Below are positions 1 to 8,143 of a stretch of DNA of 64,000 nucleotides, piece by piece. The translations under genes were made by a program, and so were the position numbers. The stretch's first letter is position 1. Each line of letters opens with the position of its first letter. Under the pieces are notes generated by a model. That model was given only the letters and a program-made list of their open reading frames with translations. It was not told the DNA's origin and did not search any database. The stretch spans positions 17,475 to 81,474 of the forward strand of contig NZ_JAKKFI010000044.1 in the NCBI RefSeq assembly GCF_022230955.1, written 5' to 3'. This DNA comes from Micromonospora cabrerizensis. GTDB lineage: Bacteria > Actinomycetota > Actinomycetes > Mycobacteriales > Micromonosporaceae.

Positions 1-152
1 GCGGAGTTGGTGGCGAAGTTGCCCGGGTCGACGTACGCCACGGCGGCGACGAACGCGGGGCCGAGCAGGATCAACCGCCCGCGTACGCGCCCCCGGGCGC
101 GGGCCACCTGTAGTGGAGTCGCCCTCGACGTCGTCAGTTCGTTGGTGACCAT
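1..152 (-). CDS. mntH: Nramp-family divalent metal importer MntH, N-terminal part only
   Basis: Proton-coupled Mn2+/Fe2+ importer of the cytoplasmic membrane (Nramp family). Only the first 50 codons lie in the window; the gene runs off the left edge. The ATG at 152 is preceded by GGGGAGG at a good distance. The visible N-terminus ends in GPAFVAAVAYVDPGNFATNS, the first transmembrane helix of Nramp transporters, with the DPGN motif (about residues 42-45) whose Asp and Asn coordinate the metal. It points away from the GntR gene and shares its upstream region. The family call rests on this one motif, which is highly diagnostic. Confidence 0.9.
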   Translation of the reverse strand, partial: MVTNELTTSRATPLQVARARGRVRGRLILLGPAFVAAVAYVDPGNFATNS

Positions 153-342
153 CGCACACCTCCCCGTCCACACGGATCGCTGCCGGTCCTTTCCCGTCCG
201 GCTGACCCGTCGGTGCCAACCTCTGGCCTGCTGGTGCCAGCACCGTCGACACGCCGGGACTCCCCCTGTGACGCGCCGTGCCGGAGCGGACTCGCCGCGC
301 CGGCCTTGACAGCAGGCCGGCCGCCGATGAAGCTGTCTACTA

Positions 343-360
343 GTCCTACTGTCGTAGGAC
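343..360. promoter_or_regulatory. Inverted-repeat operator in front of the GntR gene
   Basis: GTCCTAC-tgtc-GTAGGAC is a perfect 7-bp inverted repeat ending 20 bases before the GTG start at 381. YtrA-type GntR proteins usually repress their own operon, so this is the likely autoregulatory site. A TTGACA lies upstream at 306-311, but I see no convincing -10 at a standard distance. Confidence 0.55.
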
Positions 361-380
361 AACAGGAAGGATCATCACGA

Positions 381-788
381 GTGATCGAGTTCGTACTGGA
401 CAGCCGGTCGAAGGTGAACACCTACATGCAGCTCGTGCAGCAGGTGAAACAGGCTCTGCGGGTCGGCCTGCTGACGCCGGGCGACCAGCTGCCGAAGGTC
501 CGGGATGTCGCGCAATCCCTGGCGATCAACCCGAACACGGTGCTGAAGGCGTACCGGGAACTGGAGATCGAGGGTCTGGTCGGCGGCCGACCCGGGGTGG
601 GCACGTTCGTCCGGCGCACCCTGGCCGGCGCCTCCCTGCCCAACCAGGCCGAGCTACGCGACGACCTGGTCGCCTGGCTCGACCGGGCGCAGGCCGCCGG
701 TCTCACGGCGGAGGACGTCATCGCCCTGGTGGAGACCACCCTGCGCGCCACCCTCGCCGACGATGCCCCGCGCAAGGAGCACGCATGA
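381..788 (+). CDS. GntR family (YtrA-type) transcriptional regulator
   Basis: Cytoplasmic DNA-binding regulator of 135 residues. The winged helix-turn-helix spans about residues 13-78, with the typical GDQLPKVRDVAQSLAINPNT recognition region, followed by a short helical tail of about 50 residues instead of a large effector domain. This is the YtrA architecture, whose genes usually sit with ABC transporters and sense cell-envelope stress. GTG at 381 is chosen because AGGAAGG lies ten bases upstream and the frame gives the complete domain; an in-frame ATG at 213 would add unrelated sequence. The stop overlaps the ABC ATPase start as ATGA, so the three genes 381-2685 form one operon. Confidence 0.88.
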   Translation: MIEFVLDSRSKVNTYMQLVQQVKQALRVGLLTPGDQLPKVRDVAQSLAINPNTVLKAYRELEIEGLVGGRPGVGTFVRRTLAGASLPNQAELRDDLVAWLDRAQAAGLTAEDVIALVETTLRATLADDAPRKEHA

Positions 789-1699
789 GCGGAACGAGAG
801 GACAGAGAATGGACATGGTCTTGGAAGCCGACCGGCTGGGCAAGCGGTACGGCAGCACCTGGGCGTTGCGGGACTGCTCGTTACACCTGCCGGCCGGCCG
901 GATCGCCGCGCTGGTCGGGCCGAACGGCGCGGGAAAGAGCACCCTGCTGCACCTGGCCGTCGGCCTGCTCAAGCCCGACGCGGGCGCGGTCCGGGTCTTC
1001 GGCAGATCCCCCTACGGCGACACGGAGGGCCTGGCCGACATCGGGTTCGTCGCCCAGGACACCCCGCTGTACCGGGACTTCACCGCCGCCGAGCTGGTCA
1101 TCGCCGGCGGCAAGCTGAACAGGCGGTGGGACGCCGCGTTGGCCCGCCAGCGGTTGGCGCAGCTCGGCATCCCACCGGACAAGCCGGTCGGCAAGCTCTC
1201 CGGCGGGCAGCGGGCCCAGGTGGCGCTCGCCCTCGCGCTGGCCAAGCAGCCCCGGCTGCTGCTGCTCGACGAGCCGGTGGCCAGCCTCGACCCCCTGGCC
1301 CGACGGGAGTTCCTCCAGTCGCTGATGGGCAGCGTGGCGGACTCCGGCACCACCGTCCTGCTCTCCTCGCACCTGCTGGCCGACCTGGAACGGGTCTGCG
1401 ACTACCTGATCGTGCTCAACTCGGCCCAGGTGCAGCTCACCGGCCCGGTCGAGGACCTGGTTGCCGGGCACCGGCACCTGGTCGGCCCACGGCACGACGG
1501 CGGCGTCATCGGGGGCGTCGCCGCCGTGATCCGGGCCAGCCACACCGACCGGCAGTCCACGCTGCTGGTCCGCACCGACGGCCCGGTCACCGACCCGGCC
1601 TGGACGGTCCGCGAGGTCAGCCTGGAGGACGTCGTGCTGGCCTACCTGGCCGACGGCACCACGCAGACCAGTCACAGCGAGTGGGGAGTGGCAGCATGA
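785..1699 (+). CDS. ABC transporter ATP-binding protein
   Basis: ATPase subunit of an ABC exporter, 304 residues. Walker A GPNGAGKST is at about residues 45-53, the signature LSGGQ at about 138-142 and Walker B LLLLDEP just after, followed by a switch-type His in SSHLL. About 100 residues follow the nucleotide-binding domain, as in YtrB/CcmA-like exporters. The ATG at 785 overlaps the GntR stop and has AAGGAG five bases upstream; ATG 809 is a weaker alternative. It is translationally coupled to the permease gene at 1696. Together with the GntR regulator this suggests an envelope-stress or antimicrobial-peptide exporter (inference). Confidence 0.9.
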   Translation: MSGTRGQRMDMVLEADRLGKRYGSTWALRDCSLHLPAGRIAALVGPNGAGKSTLLHLAVGLLKPDAGAVRVFGRSPYGDTEGLADIGFVAQDTPLYRDFTAAELVIAGGKLNRRWDAALARQRLAQLGIPPDKPVGKLSGGQRAQVALALALAKQPRLLLLDEPVASLDPLARREFLQSLMGSVADSGTTVLLSSHLLADLERVCDYLIVLNSAQVQLTGPVEDLVAGHRHLVGPRHDGGVIGGVAAVIRASHTDRQSTLLVRTDGPVTDPAWTVREVSLEDVVLAYLADGTTQTSHSEWGVAA

Positions 1700-2685
1700 T
1701 CTGGCTGACCTGGCGGCAACACCGCAAGCAGGCGTTCTACACCCTGCTGGCGCTCACGGCGCTCGCCGCTCTGCTGGTGCCGATCGGCCTGTCGATGCGG
1801 CACACCTTCGCCGACCTCGGGCTGACGGACTGCGCACGCCAGCTCGCGGACGCCAATGTGGCGGCGGCGACCCGGGAGGCCTGCGACGCAGGCTTCCGGC
1901 GTTTCGGCAACCAGTACGGCGGCCTCAACCTGGTGGCCGTGCTGTTGATCACCCTGCCGGCGCTGGTCGGCCTGTTCTGGGGCGCCCCGCTGGTCGCCCG
2001 CGAGGTGGAGCACGGCACGCACCGGTTCGTCTGGACCCAGGGCGTCGGCCGGACCCGCTGGGCTCTGGTGAAGTTCGGGCTGGTGGGCGCAGCCGTCGTG
2101 ATCCTCGCGGCGGTCTACGGGCTCGGCATGTCGTGGTGGGTCGACCCGCTCACCCAGGTCGCGCACGAGGGTCGGCTCGGCATGATCGTCTTCGACCTTC
2201 AGGGCATCGTCCCGATCGGCTACACCCTGTTCGCCGTCGCGCTGGGCGTCTTCGCCGGCACCGTCTGGAAGCGGATGCTGCCCGCCATGGGCATCACCCT
2301 CGCCGGGTTCATCGGCGTACGGGCGGCGGTGGAGATCCTGGCTCGACGGCACTACCAGCCGGCCCGCACCCAGACCTTCCCCATCGAGGGGGAAGGGCCA
2401 CCGGAGATCAGCCGGGGGGACTGGATCCTCACCCAGGGCGTCCGAAACCCCGACGGGACGTTGATCGCGGAGGACACCCGGATCCAGTGTCCGCCGGGTG
2501 GAAAGGGGCCGGAGGGTCGGGCCTGCGGGGCGGAGCTCGGCATCGAGCCGGGCGCGTACAACTGGCAGTCGTACCAGCCGGCGGACCGGTTCTGGCTGTT
2601 CCAGGGCATCGAGACGGGCATCTTCGTCGCCCTCGCCCTGCTCCTGCTCTATCTCGCCGTGCGCCGGATCCGTCGGATCGCGTAG
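1696..2685 (+). CDS. ABC transporter permease, ABC-2 type
   Basis: Membrane subunit of 329 residues that pairs with the ATPase ending at 1699; the ATG overlaps that stop as ATGA. An N-terminal MIWLTWRQHRKQ is followed by a hydrophobic helix at about 13-32, helices at about 80-100, 130-150, 175-200 and 200-220, a roughly 80-residue extracytoplasmic segment, and a final helix at about 300-322 before RRIRRIA. This is the usual layout of small actinobacterial permeases found downstream of YtrA-type GntR regulators. The extracytoplasmic segment has two Cys residues that could form a disulfide. Substrate unknown. Confidence 0.85.
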   Translation: MIWLTWRQHRKQAFYTLLALTALAALLVPIGLSMRHTFADLGLTDCARQLADANVAAATREACDAGFRRFGNQYGGLNLVAVLLITLPALVGLFWGAPLVAREVEHGTHRFVWTQGVGRTRWALVKFGLVGAAVVILAAVYGLGMSWWVDPLTQVAHEGRLGMIVFDLQGIVPIGYTLFAVALGVFAGTVWKRMLPAMGITLAGFIGVRAAVEILARRHYQPARTQTFPIEGEGPPEISRGDWILTQGVRNPDGTLIAEDTRIQCPPGGKGPEGRACGAELGIEPGAYNWQSYQPADRFWLFQGIETGIFVALALLLLYLAVRRIRRIA

Positions 2686-2695
2686 CGGGCGACGG

Positions 2696-2729
2696 GTGCT
2701 CGTCGGGGGGCGGGGGCCTCGGCGAGCAC
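2696..2729 (+). terminator. Probable terminator of the GntR-ABC operon
   Basis: GTGCTCGTCG... pairs imperfectly with ...CGGCGAGCAC around a G-rich loop, eleven bases after the permease stop. There is no U tract, as is common in actinomycetes. Confidence 0.45.
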
Positions 2730-2855
2730 TCGTCAGCGGAGTCGGATTCCGGCCCGTCGCCAACGCGACTGAACGCATCCGTCCGATCACGATCAGTGCT
2801 CCGATGTGGACCGCGGAGCCCGTATCCGGCGGGTCGAAGCGATGGGAGCACACGC

Positions 2856-4466
2856 GTGAAGTCCAGAATCCTCCGTCGGGTCGCCGCGTCAGCCGTGGCC
2901 CTCGCCTGCGCCATGCTGGGCGCGGTGGCGTTGCCGGCCGCCCCGGCGACGGCCAGCCCCATCCGCAACGCGACCGCCTGGTCGGTGCTGCTGTGCAAGT
3001 TCAGCGACAAGCCAGCGGAGCCACAACCCCCGTCGCACTTCGCCAACTTCCTCACCGCGGCCGGGGTCGGCACCGGTGGGGTGGCGGACTACCTCGCCGA
3101 CCAGTCCGGCGGGCGGGTGTCGCTGGCCGGCTCGGTGGTGCGGGGCTGGTACACGATGCCGTACACGTTGGCGCAGTTCCAGTCGACCGACCGGTGGACC
3201 CGGATCCAGCGCTGCGTGGACACGGCGGCGACCGCCGGCTACGCGGTGCCTGCCGGCAACCGGATCGCGGTCATGCTCAACGACTGGGTGGATTCCGGCG
3301 CGGCCGGTGGCCGGGTGCTGCTCGACCCGGGCGCCTGGAACGTCGGCTTCGCCGCACACGAGATGCTGCACGGCTACAACCTGGGCCACTCGTTCTCCAA
3401 CGACACGACGTACCAGAACGCGCCGTGGTCCCAGCCGGGCGAGTACGACGACCCGTGGGACGAGATGAGCGCGATGAACATCTACGCGTTCAACACCGCG
3501 AACTACGGCACCAGCGCGGTCGGGCTCAACGGGCCGCACCGCGACGAGCTGGGCTGGCTGCCGAAGAACCGGATCTTCACCATGGGCGCCGACGGGGTCG
3601 GCTCGCGCGCCCTAACCCTGGCCCCGCTGGAGGTGCCCGCCGCGAGTGGCCCGCAGCTGATCCGGATCCCGTTCGACCCGGCCGACCTGTTCCGCTACTA
3701 CACCGTCGAGTTCCGCCGCAAGACCGGCTGGAGCGCCGCCATCCCCGCCGACACGGTGCTGCTGCACGAGGTCCGCAACGGCACGCCCACCCTGCTGCGT
3801 ACCGGGCCCGGCGGCGGGCCGGCCCAGTCGCTCAACGCCAACGGCGTGCAGATCGGCGTGAACTGGCTCTCCGGCAACGCCGCGTCGGTGACGGTGACCA
3901 CCGACGTGGTCAACCGCTGCCTCCAGGGCTACGTCTGGCGCGAGGCCCGCGCCGGCGACCGTGTCTGTGTCACCGGTGCGACCCGCAGCCAGGTGTGGGC
4001 GGACAACGCCGCCGCGGCGAGCCGCTGGGTGAACGGTCCGTACGGCCCGCACACCTGCGTCGCCGGCTACGTCTGGCGTGAGGCGTACGCCGGGGACGAC
4101 GTCTGTGTCACCGGTGCGCAGCGCAGCCAGGCCGCCGCCGACAACGCCGCCGCCGCGTCCCGGCGCAACCCGGCCCGGCTGGTGTCCGGCCCGAACACCT
4201 GCGTCAGCGGGTACGTCTGGCGCGACGCCGACCAGTCCGACTACGTCTGCGTCAGCGGCACGACCCGCTCGCAGGTGCTGGCGGACAACGCGGTCGCCGC
4301 AAGCCGCTGGGTCAGTGGCCCGTACGGCCCACACACCTGCGTCGCCGGCTACGTGTGGCGCGAGGCGTTCATCGGCGACGACGTCTGCGTCACCGGTGCG
4401 CAGCGCAGCCAGGCCGCCGCCGACAACGCCGCCGGCCCCGGCCGGGTGCTACGGCCGGGAGGCTGA
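2856..4466 (+). CDS. Secreted zinc metalloprotease with four C-terminal repeats
   Basis: Exported protease of 536 residues. The GTG at 2856 follows GGGAG and starts a Sec signal peptide (RRVAASAVALACAMLGAVAL, cleavage near residue 36). The catalytic region holds HEMLHGYNLGH at about residue 168: HExxH plus a third His ten residues on, the metzincin spacing, although Gly is replaced by Asn. The overall style resembles M6-like secreted peptidases. From about residue 355 there are four repeats of about 46 residues built on GYVWREA...VCVTG...RSQ..ADNA, each with a Cys pair, probably a wall- or substrate-binding tail. The last repeat loses its normal ending and finishes GPGRVLRPGG, which may be a small frameshift near the stop. 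Monocistronic between two hairpins. Confidence 0.8.
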   Translation: MKSRILRRVAASAVALACAMLGAVALPAAPATASPIRNATAWSVLLCKFSDKPAEPQPPSHFANFLTAAGVGTGGVADYLADQSGGRVSLAGSVVRGWYTMPYTLAQFQSTDRWTRIQRCVDTAATAGYAVPAGNRIAVMLNDWVDSGAAGGRVLLDPGAWNVGFAAHEMLHGYNLGHSFSNDTTYQNAPWSQPGEYDDPWDEMSAMNIYAFNTANYGTSAVGLNGPHRDELGWLPKNRIFTMGADGVGSRALTLAPLEVPAASGPQLIRIPFDPADLFRYYTVEFRRKTGWSAAIPADTVLLHEVRNGTPTLLRTGPGGGPAQSLNANGVQIGVNWLSGNAASVTVTTDVVNRCLQGYVWREARAGDRVCVTGATRSQVWADNAAAASRWVNGPYGPHTCVAGYVWREAYAGDDVCVTGAQRSQAAADNAAAASRRNPARLVSGPNTCVSGYVWRDADQSDYVCVSGTTRSQVLADNAVAASRWVSGPYGPHTCVAGYVWREAFIGDDVCVTGAQRSQAAADNAAGPGRVLRPGG

Positions 4467-4472
4467 CGGACC

Positions 4473-4503
4473 GCGCCCCCGGTGGGTCGACCACCGGGGG
4501 CGC
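4473..4503. terminator. Bidirectional terminator hairpin
   Basis: GCGCCCCCGGTGG-gtcga-CCACCGGGGGCGC is a perfect 13-bp stem placed between the convergent ends of the protease gene (4466) and the ABC permease gene (4518), so it can serve both. Confidence 0.8.
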
Positions 4504-4517
4504 ACCCGTCGGGCGGG

Positions 4518-5348
4518 TCAGCCGGCCAGTCGCCGGTAGCGGGCGACCGAGAGCGGCAGGAAGATCGCGACCAGGACGACCGGCCAGAGCACCGCCAGCC
4601 ACGGATAGTGCTGCGCCGCCCAGGAGTCGCCACCCCAACCGGGGTTGCCGAACAGCTCGCGGGTCGCGCCGACGGTCGCCGACAGCGGGTTCCAGGCGGC
4701 CACCGCGCCGAGCCACGCGGGCATGGTGGACGGTGCGACGAACGCGTTGGAGAGGAAGCCGAGCGGAAACTCCAGGGTCTGCACGGCCACCACGGCGGTC
4801 TGCCCGCGGGTGACCAACCCGAGGAAGATGCCGACCCAGATCAGGGCGAAGCGCAGCAGCAGGATCAGCCCCACCGCCGCGAGCGTGGCACCGCCCCCGC
4901 CGTGCGCCCGCCAGCCGATCGCGAGACCCGTCACCAGCAGGACCGCGAGGGTGACCACGGCGAACAGCAGGTCGGCCACGGCCCGGGCCACCAGCGGGGC
5001 CAGCGGTGAGACGGGCATCGACCGGAGCCGGTCGGTCATCCCTCGTTCCAGGTCCTCGGCGACGGCGATCGTGGTGAGGCTGATGCCGAACACCATGGTC
5101 ATCACGAACATGCCGGGCATCAGGAACTCCCGGTAGCTGCCACCGCCGGGCACCTGCAACGCGCCACCGAACAGATAGGCGAACATCAGCACGATCAGGA
5201 TGTTGAAGCCGAGCGAGGCGACCAGCGGGCCAGGGTCGCGTCGCCACCGGGCCAGGCCGCGCCAGATCAGGGTGCTGCTGTCGGCCAGGAGGGCCGGCCG
5301 ACCGGGCGTCAGGTCCACCACCGGGGTCGGGACGCTCGCCGCGCTCAT
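4518..5348 (-). CDS. ABC-2 type exporter permease (DrrB-like)
   Basis: Membrane subunit of 276 residues partnering the DrrA-like ATPase upstream on the same strand; ATG 5348 overlaps that gene's stop as ATGA. After a short cytoplasmic N-terminus, LIWRGLARWRRDP precedes six predicted helices (about 45-65, 80-100, 130-150, 160-190, 195-210, 245-265). The order and spacing match the ABC2_membrane family exemplified by the daunorubicin exporter subunit DrrB, with the conserved segment GMTDRLRSMP after helix two. Such pairs export hydrophobic drugs or lipids; the substrate here is unknown. Confidence 0.88.
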   Translation of the reverse strand: MSAASVPTPVVDLTPGRPALLADSSTLIWRGLARWRRDPGPLVASLGFNILIVLMFAYLFGGALQVPGGGSYREFLMPGMFVMTMVFGISLTTIAVAEDLERGMTDRLRSMPVSPLAPLVARAVADLLFAVVTLAVLLVTGLAIGWRAHGGGGATLAAVGLILLLRFALIWVGIFLGLVTRGQTAVVAVQTLEFPLGFLSNAFVAPSTMPAWLGAVAAWNPLSATVGATRELFGNPGWGGDSWAAQHYPWLAVLWPVVLVAIFLPLSVARYRRLAG

Positions 5349-6316
5349 GCCGCCACCTCCTCGGCGGTTCGTGTCGGGTGCCCGGTGAGGTGCAGGAACA
5401 CGTCGTCCAGGGTGGGGCGGCGCAACGCGACGTCCGCCACCGGGACGTTCACGGCGTCGAGCGCCCGCAACACGTCGACGAGCGCGCCGGCCTGGTGGCC
5501 GACCCGAACGCTGACCATCCGCCGGTCCACGTCGACCGTCGGCTCGCGGTCGGCCACCCGGCGTACCTGGGCGACGGCGGCGGCGAGGTCGGCCGGGGCC
5601 GCGACGACCACCTCGATCCGGTCGCCACCGAGTTGGGTCTTGAGGTCGTCCGGGGTTCCCTCGGCGATCACCCGGCCGGCCTCGACCACCGAGATCCGGT
5701 CGGCGAGTTGGTCGGCCTCGTCCAGGTGCTGGGTCGTGAGCAGCACGGTGGTGCCGGCGCGCACCAACTCCCGGACCGACTCCCACACCTCGTTGCGGCC
5801 ACGCGGGTCCAAACCCGTCGTCGGTTCGTCGAGGAAGAGGACCGCGGGAGCAAGGATCATCCCGGCCGCCAGGTCGAGCCGACGGCGCATACCTCCCGAG
5901 TACGTGCTGACCGGCTGCTCGGCCGCGTCGGCGAGACCGAAGCGTTCCAGCAACTCGACCGCCCGCTGGCGGGCCCGGCGGCGACCCAGGTGGAACAGCC
6001 GGCCGAAGAGCACCAGGTTCTGCCGACCGCTCAGCGCCTCGTCGAGCGCGGGATGCTGCCCCACCAGCCCGATGCGGTAGCGCACCTGGTCCGGCTGGCG
6101 GGACACGTCGAACCCGGCGACCTCGGCACGACCCTCGTCCAGTCGCAGCAGGGTGGACAGGATGCGTACCGAGGTGGTCTTGCCGGCCCCGTTCGGGCCG
6201 AGCAGGCCGCACACCGTCCCCTGCGGCACCCGCAGGTCGAAGCCGTCCAGCGCGGGGCGGTCCCGATACCGCTTACGCAGGCCTTCGGCCACTATCGCGT
6301 CACCTCTTGTCGTCAC
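5345..6316 (-). CDS. ABC exporter ATP-binding protein (DrrA-like)
   Basis: ATPase of 323 residues. Walker A GPNGAGKTT, the DrrA-family stretch GQHPALDEALSGRQNL, signature YSGGM and Walker B LFLDEPTTGLDP are all intact. A C-terminal domain of about 90 residues ending LRRPTLDDVFLHLTG is the usual DrrA tail. GTG 6316 is chosen because AGGAG lies four bases upstream; an ATG at 6361 would start inside the operator-like palindrome. Coupled to the permease by ATGA. Probably controlled through the inverted repeat at 6349-6367. Confidence 0.9.
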   Translation of the reverse strand: MTTRGDAIVAEGLRKRYRDRPALDGFDLRVPQGTVCGLLGPNGAGKTTSVRILSTLLRLDEGRAEVAGFDVSRQPDQVRYRIGLVGQHPALDEALSGRQNLVLFGRLFHLGRRRARQRAVELLERFGLADAAEQPVSTYSGGMRRRLDLAAGMILAPAVLFLDEPTTGLDPRGRNEVWESVRELVRAGTTVLLTTQHLDEADQLADRISVVEAGRVIAEGTPDDLKTQLGGDRIEVVVAAPADLAAAVAQVRRVADREPTVDVDRRMVSVRVGHQAGALVDVLRALDAVNVPVADVALRRPTLDDVFLHLTGHPTRTAEEVAA

Positions 6317-6348
6317 AGCGCTCCTCTCCCGCAACCACCAACGGCCGC

Positions 6349-6367
6349 TACCGTACAACATACGGTA
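6349..6367. promoter_or_regulatory. Palindromic operator candidate before the DrrAB-like genes
   Basis: TACCGTA-caaca-TACGGTA is a perfect 7-bp inverted repeat 33 bases before the GTG at 6316. It is of the size bound by TetR/PadR-type regulators. No such regulator gene lies next to it. Confidence 0.5.
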
Positions 6368-6404
6368 GGCAATACGGGAACGATGCGTCGACTAGTTTCG
6401 GGAC

Positions 6405-6749
6405 ATGACGATTTCCCTGGACGGGCGGCGGTTCCGCGCGGTGGCGGACGTGGTCGCCGGCGAGGTGGGCACGCAGACCGTGTTCGCGTACCACGAGCGG
6501 GCCGGCGAGGTGTGGGCCGAGTACGCCGGCGGGTCCATCCGACGCGGCCACCTCGTCGGCACCCGCGAGAACGACCGACTGGACTTCCGGTACGTCCAGC
6601 TCAACGCCGACGGGCAGACGTCCTCGGGGCACTGCGTCTCGGAGGTGTCGATGCTGCCCGACGGTCGGGTCCGGCTGCACGAGACCTGGTCGTGGGAGTC
6701 CCGGCCGGGCAACGGCAGCAGCGTGCTGGAGGAGGTGCCGACTCCCTGA
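6405..6749 (+). CDS. Conserved small protein, function unknown
   Basis: A 114-residue cytoplasmic protein with no signal or membrane segment. It begins MTISLDGRRFRAV and is rich in short beta-strand-like stretches with conserved FAYHERAGEVWAEYAGG and DGRVRLHETWSWES. Similar small actinobacterial proteins are often labelled n-acetylglutamate synthase in databases, but I see no acetyltransferase motif and regard that label as unsafe. The ATG at 6405 has only a weak Shine-Dalgarno. It is divergent from the DrrA-like gene and convergent with the ROK gene. Confidence 0.65.
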   Translation: MTISLDGRRFRAVADVVAGEVGTQTVFAYHERAGEVWAEYAGGSIRRGHLVGTRENDRLDFRYVQLNADGQTSSGHCVSEVSMLPDGRVRLHETWSWESRPGNGSSVLEEVPTP

Positions 6750-6768
6750 CGGGGGTCGGCAGTCGCGG

Positions 6769-8031
6769 CTACGCGGGCTCGGTGGTTGCGGCCTGGCCGG
6801 CCACGCCGACGTTGAGCGGATCGGCCAGGAGTTTGTCGAACGCCAACTCGGCGGCGCCGATCAGGACGGCGTCACGACCGAGGGCCGCCGCGCGCAGCCG
6901 CAGGTGCTCGCGGGAGGCCGGCAGCGGCATGGTCTCCAGTCGCTCGCGCACCACGTCGGCCCCGGCGGTGAAGATGTCGCGCAGGGTTCCCCCGAACACC
7001 ACGGCGTCCGGGTTGACCACGTTGACCAGGTTGGCGACACCGAAGCCCAGCCAGTCGGCGACCTGCTCGACCGCCTCCCGGGCGGTCCGGTCGCCGTCTG
7101 CGGCCGCGCGCAGCACCTCGGCCACCGCCCCGCGGTCGCTCGGGTCCCGGCCCGCATGCCGCAGCAACGCGGCTTCGGAGATCTCGGTTTCCCAACAGCC
7201 GCGTGAGCCGCAGCCGCAGGGCAGACCGTTCGGGTTGACGACCATGTGACCGACCTTGCCGCTGTGGCCGCGGTGACCGATGATCAGCCGGCCACCGACG
7301 ATGATGCCGGCACTGATGCCCAGGTCGCCGTGCAGGTAGATGACGTCGTCGATGCCCACCGCCACCCCGCGGACGTGCTCGGCGACGCCGGCGATGTCGG
7401 CCAGGTCTCCCGCCACGAAACCCGGGCCGGCGCGGAACTCCGCCTCGAGCGCGGGGCCGAGCGTCTCGTCCACGCTGGCGATCCGGATCCTGCCGTCCGG
7501 GTCGCGGGTGGTGTCGGTGACCGCGACCGCGCCGCCGACCAGCAGCGCGTCGGGGGCCACGGCGCGTTCCATGTCACGGACCAGGTCGGCGAGGGGCCTG
7601 ACGGCGTCGATCGCCGACATGCCACCGGGTCGAGGAATCTCCCGCAGATCGAGGATCTGCCCACCGAGACCGACCCGGGCGGCGCGCAGCCGGTCCGCGT
7701 CGATGCTCAGGGCGTGTGCGTAGACCCGGTCGGAGCGGGGGCTGACCACCAGAGAGGGCCGGCCGGCGCGGCGGGCGGTGGTCGGCGCCTCCTCGGTGAC
7801 CAACCCACTGGCCACCAGGTCGGCAGCCAGGGCGCCGATGGTGCTGCGATTGAGGCCGAGCCGACCGGTCAGCTCGGCCCGGGACGTCGGCCCGTGCAGG
7901 TGGACGTAGCGCAGCACGGCGCCGAGGTTCTGTCGCCGAATCTCCTCCTGGCTGGCGCCGGGAACGGACGGCAGCGGGGAGTCGGTGGTGCGGCCGACGC
8001 CGGCTGGCCTGGACCGGACGGGTGTCGCCAC
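6769..8031 (-). CDS. ROK family transcriptional repressor (XylR/NagC-type)
   Basis: Sugar-responsive repressor of 420 residues. A MarR-like winged helix-turn-helix is at about residues 25-85 (EIRRQNLGAVLRYVHLHGPT...LNRSTIGALAADL). The ROK sugar-binding fold follows, with GDLGISAGIIVGG and the zinc cluster: a His in GHMVVNPNG and CGCGSRGCWE. The Asn-Asp catalytic motif of ROK glucokinases is altered to GDLADIAGVAE, which fits a non-enzymatic repressor. GTG 8031 has GGAAGGAGGT upstream; longer readings from 8238 are unlikely. It follows a sugar ABC operon on the same strand after a strong terminator, and is the obvious candidate to control it with an imported monosaccharide as inducer. Confidence 0.88.
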   Translation of the reverse strand: MATPVRSRPAGVGRTTDSPLPSVPGASQEEIRRQNLGAVLRYVHLHGPTSRAELTGRLGLNRSTIGALAADLVASGLVTEEAPTTARRAGRPSLVVSPRSDRVYAHALSIDADRLRAARVGLGGQILDLREIPRPGGMSAIDAVRPLADLVRDMERAVAPDALLVGGAVAVTDTTRDPDGRIRIASVDETLGPALEAEFRAGPGFVAGDLADIAGVAEHVRGVAVGIDDVIYLHGDLGISAGIIVGGRLIIGHRGHSGKVGHMVVNPNGLPCGCGSRGCWETEISEAALLRHAGRDPSDRGAVAEVLRAAADGDRTAREAVEQVADWLGFGVANLVNVVNPDAVVFGGTLRDIFTAGADVVRERLETMPLPASREHLRLRAAALGRDAVLIGAAELAFDKLLADPLNVGVAGQAATTEPA

Positions 8032-8083
8032 GGTCAGACCTCCTTCCGGGTCGGTGCCGGGTGATGCGGGACTGTCAGGACGA

Positions 8084-8119
8084 CGATGGGTCCCGGAAGA
8101 GGAGACCCGGGACCCATCG
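8084..8119 (-). terminator. Terminator of the first sugar ABC operon
   Basis: CGATGGGTCCCGG-aagaggagac-CCGGGACCCATCG, a perfect 13-bp stem 25 bases after the binding-protein stop and before the ROK start. Confidence 0.8.
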
Positions 8120-8143
8120 GCGTTGCTGCCTACCGTGCGGTGA

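Noticed and set aside
763..2685. A single 640-residue protein from 763
   Set aside because: The first 310 residues are the wrong frame over the ATPase gene; only the part from 1696 is the real permease.
6405..6749. N-acetylglutamate synthase
   Set aside because: Small proteins like this are often given that label, but no acetyl-CoA-binding motif or GNAT pattern is visible.
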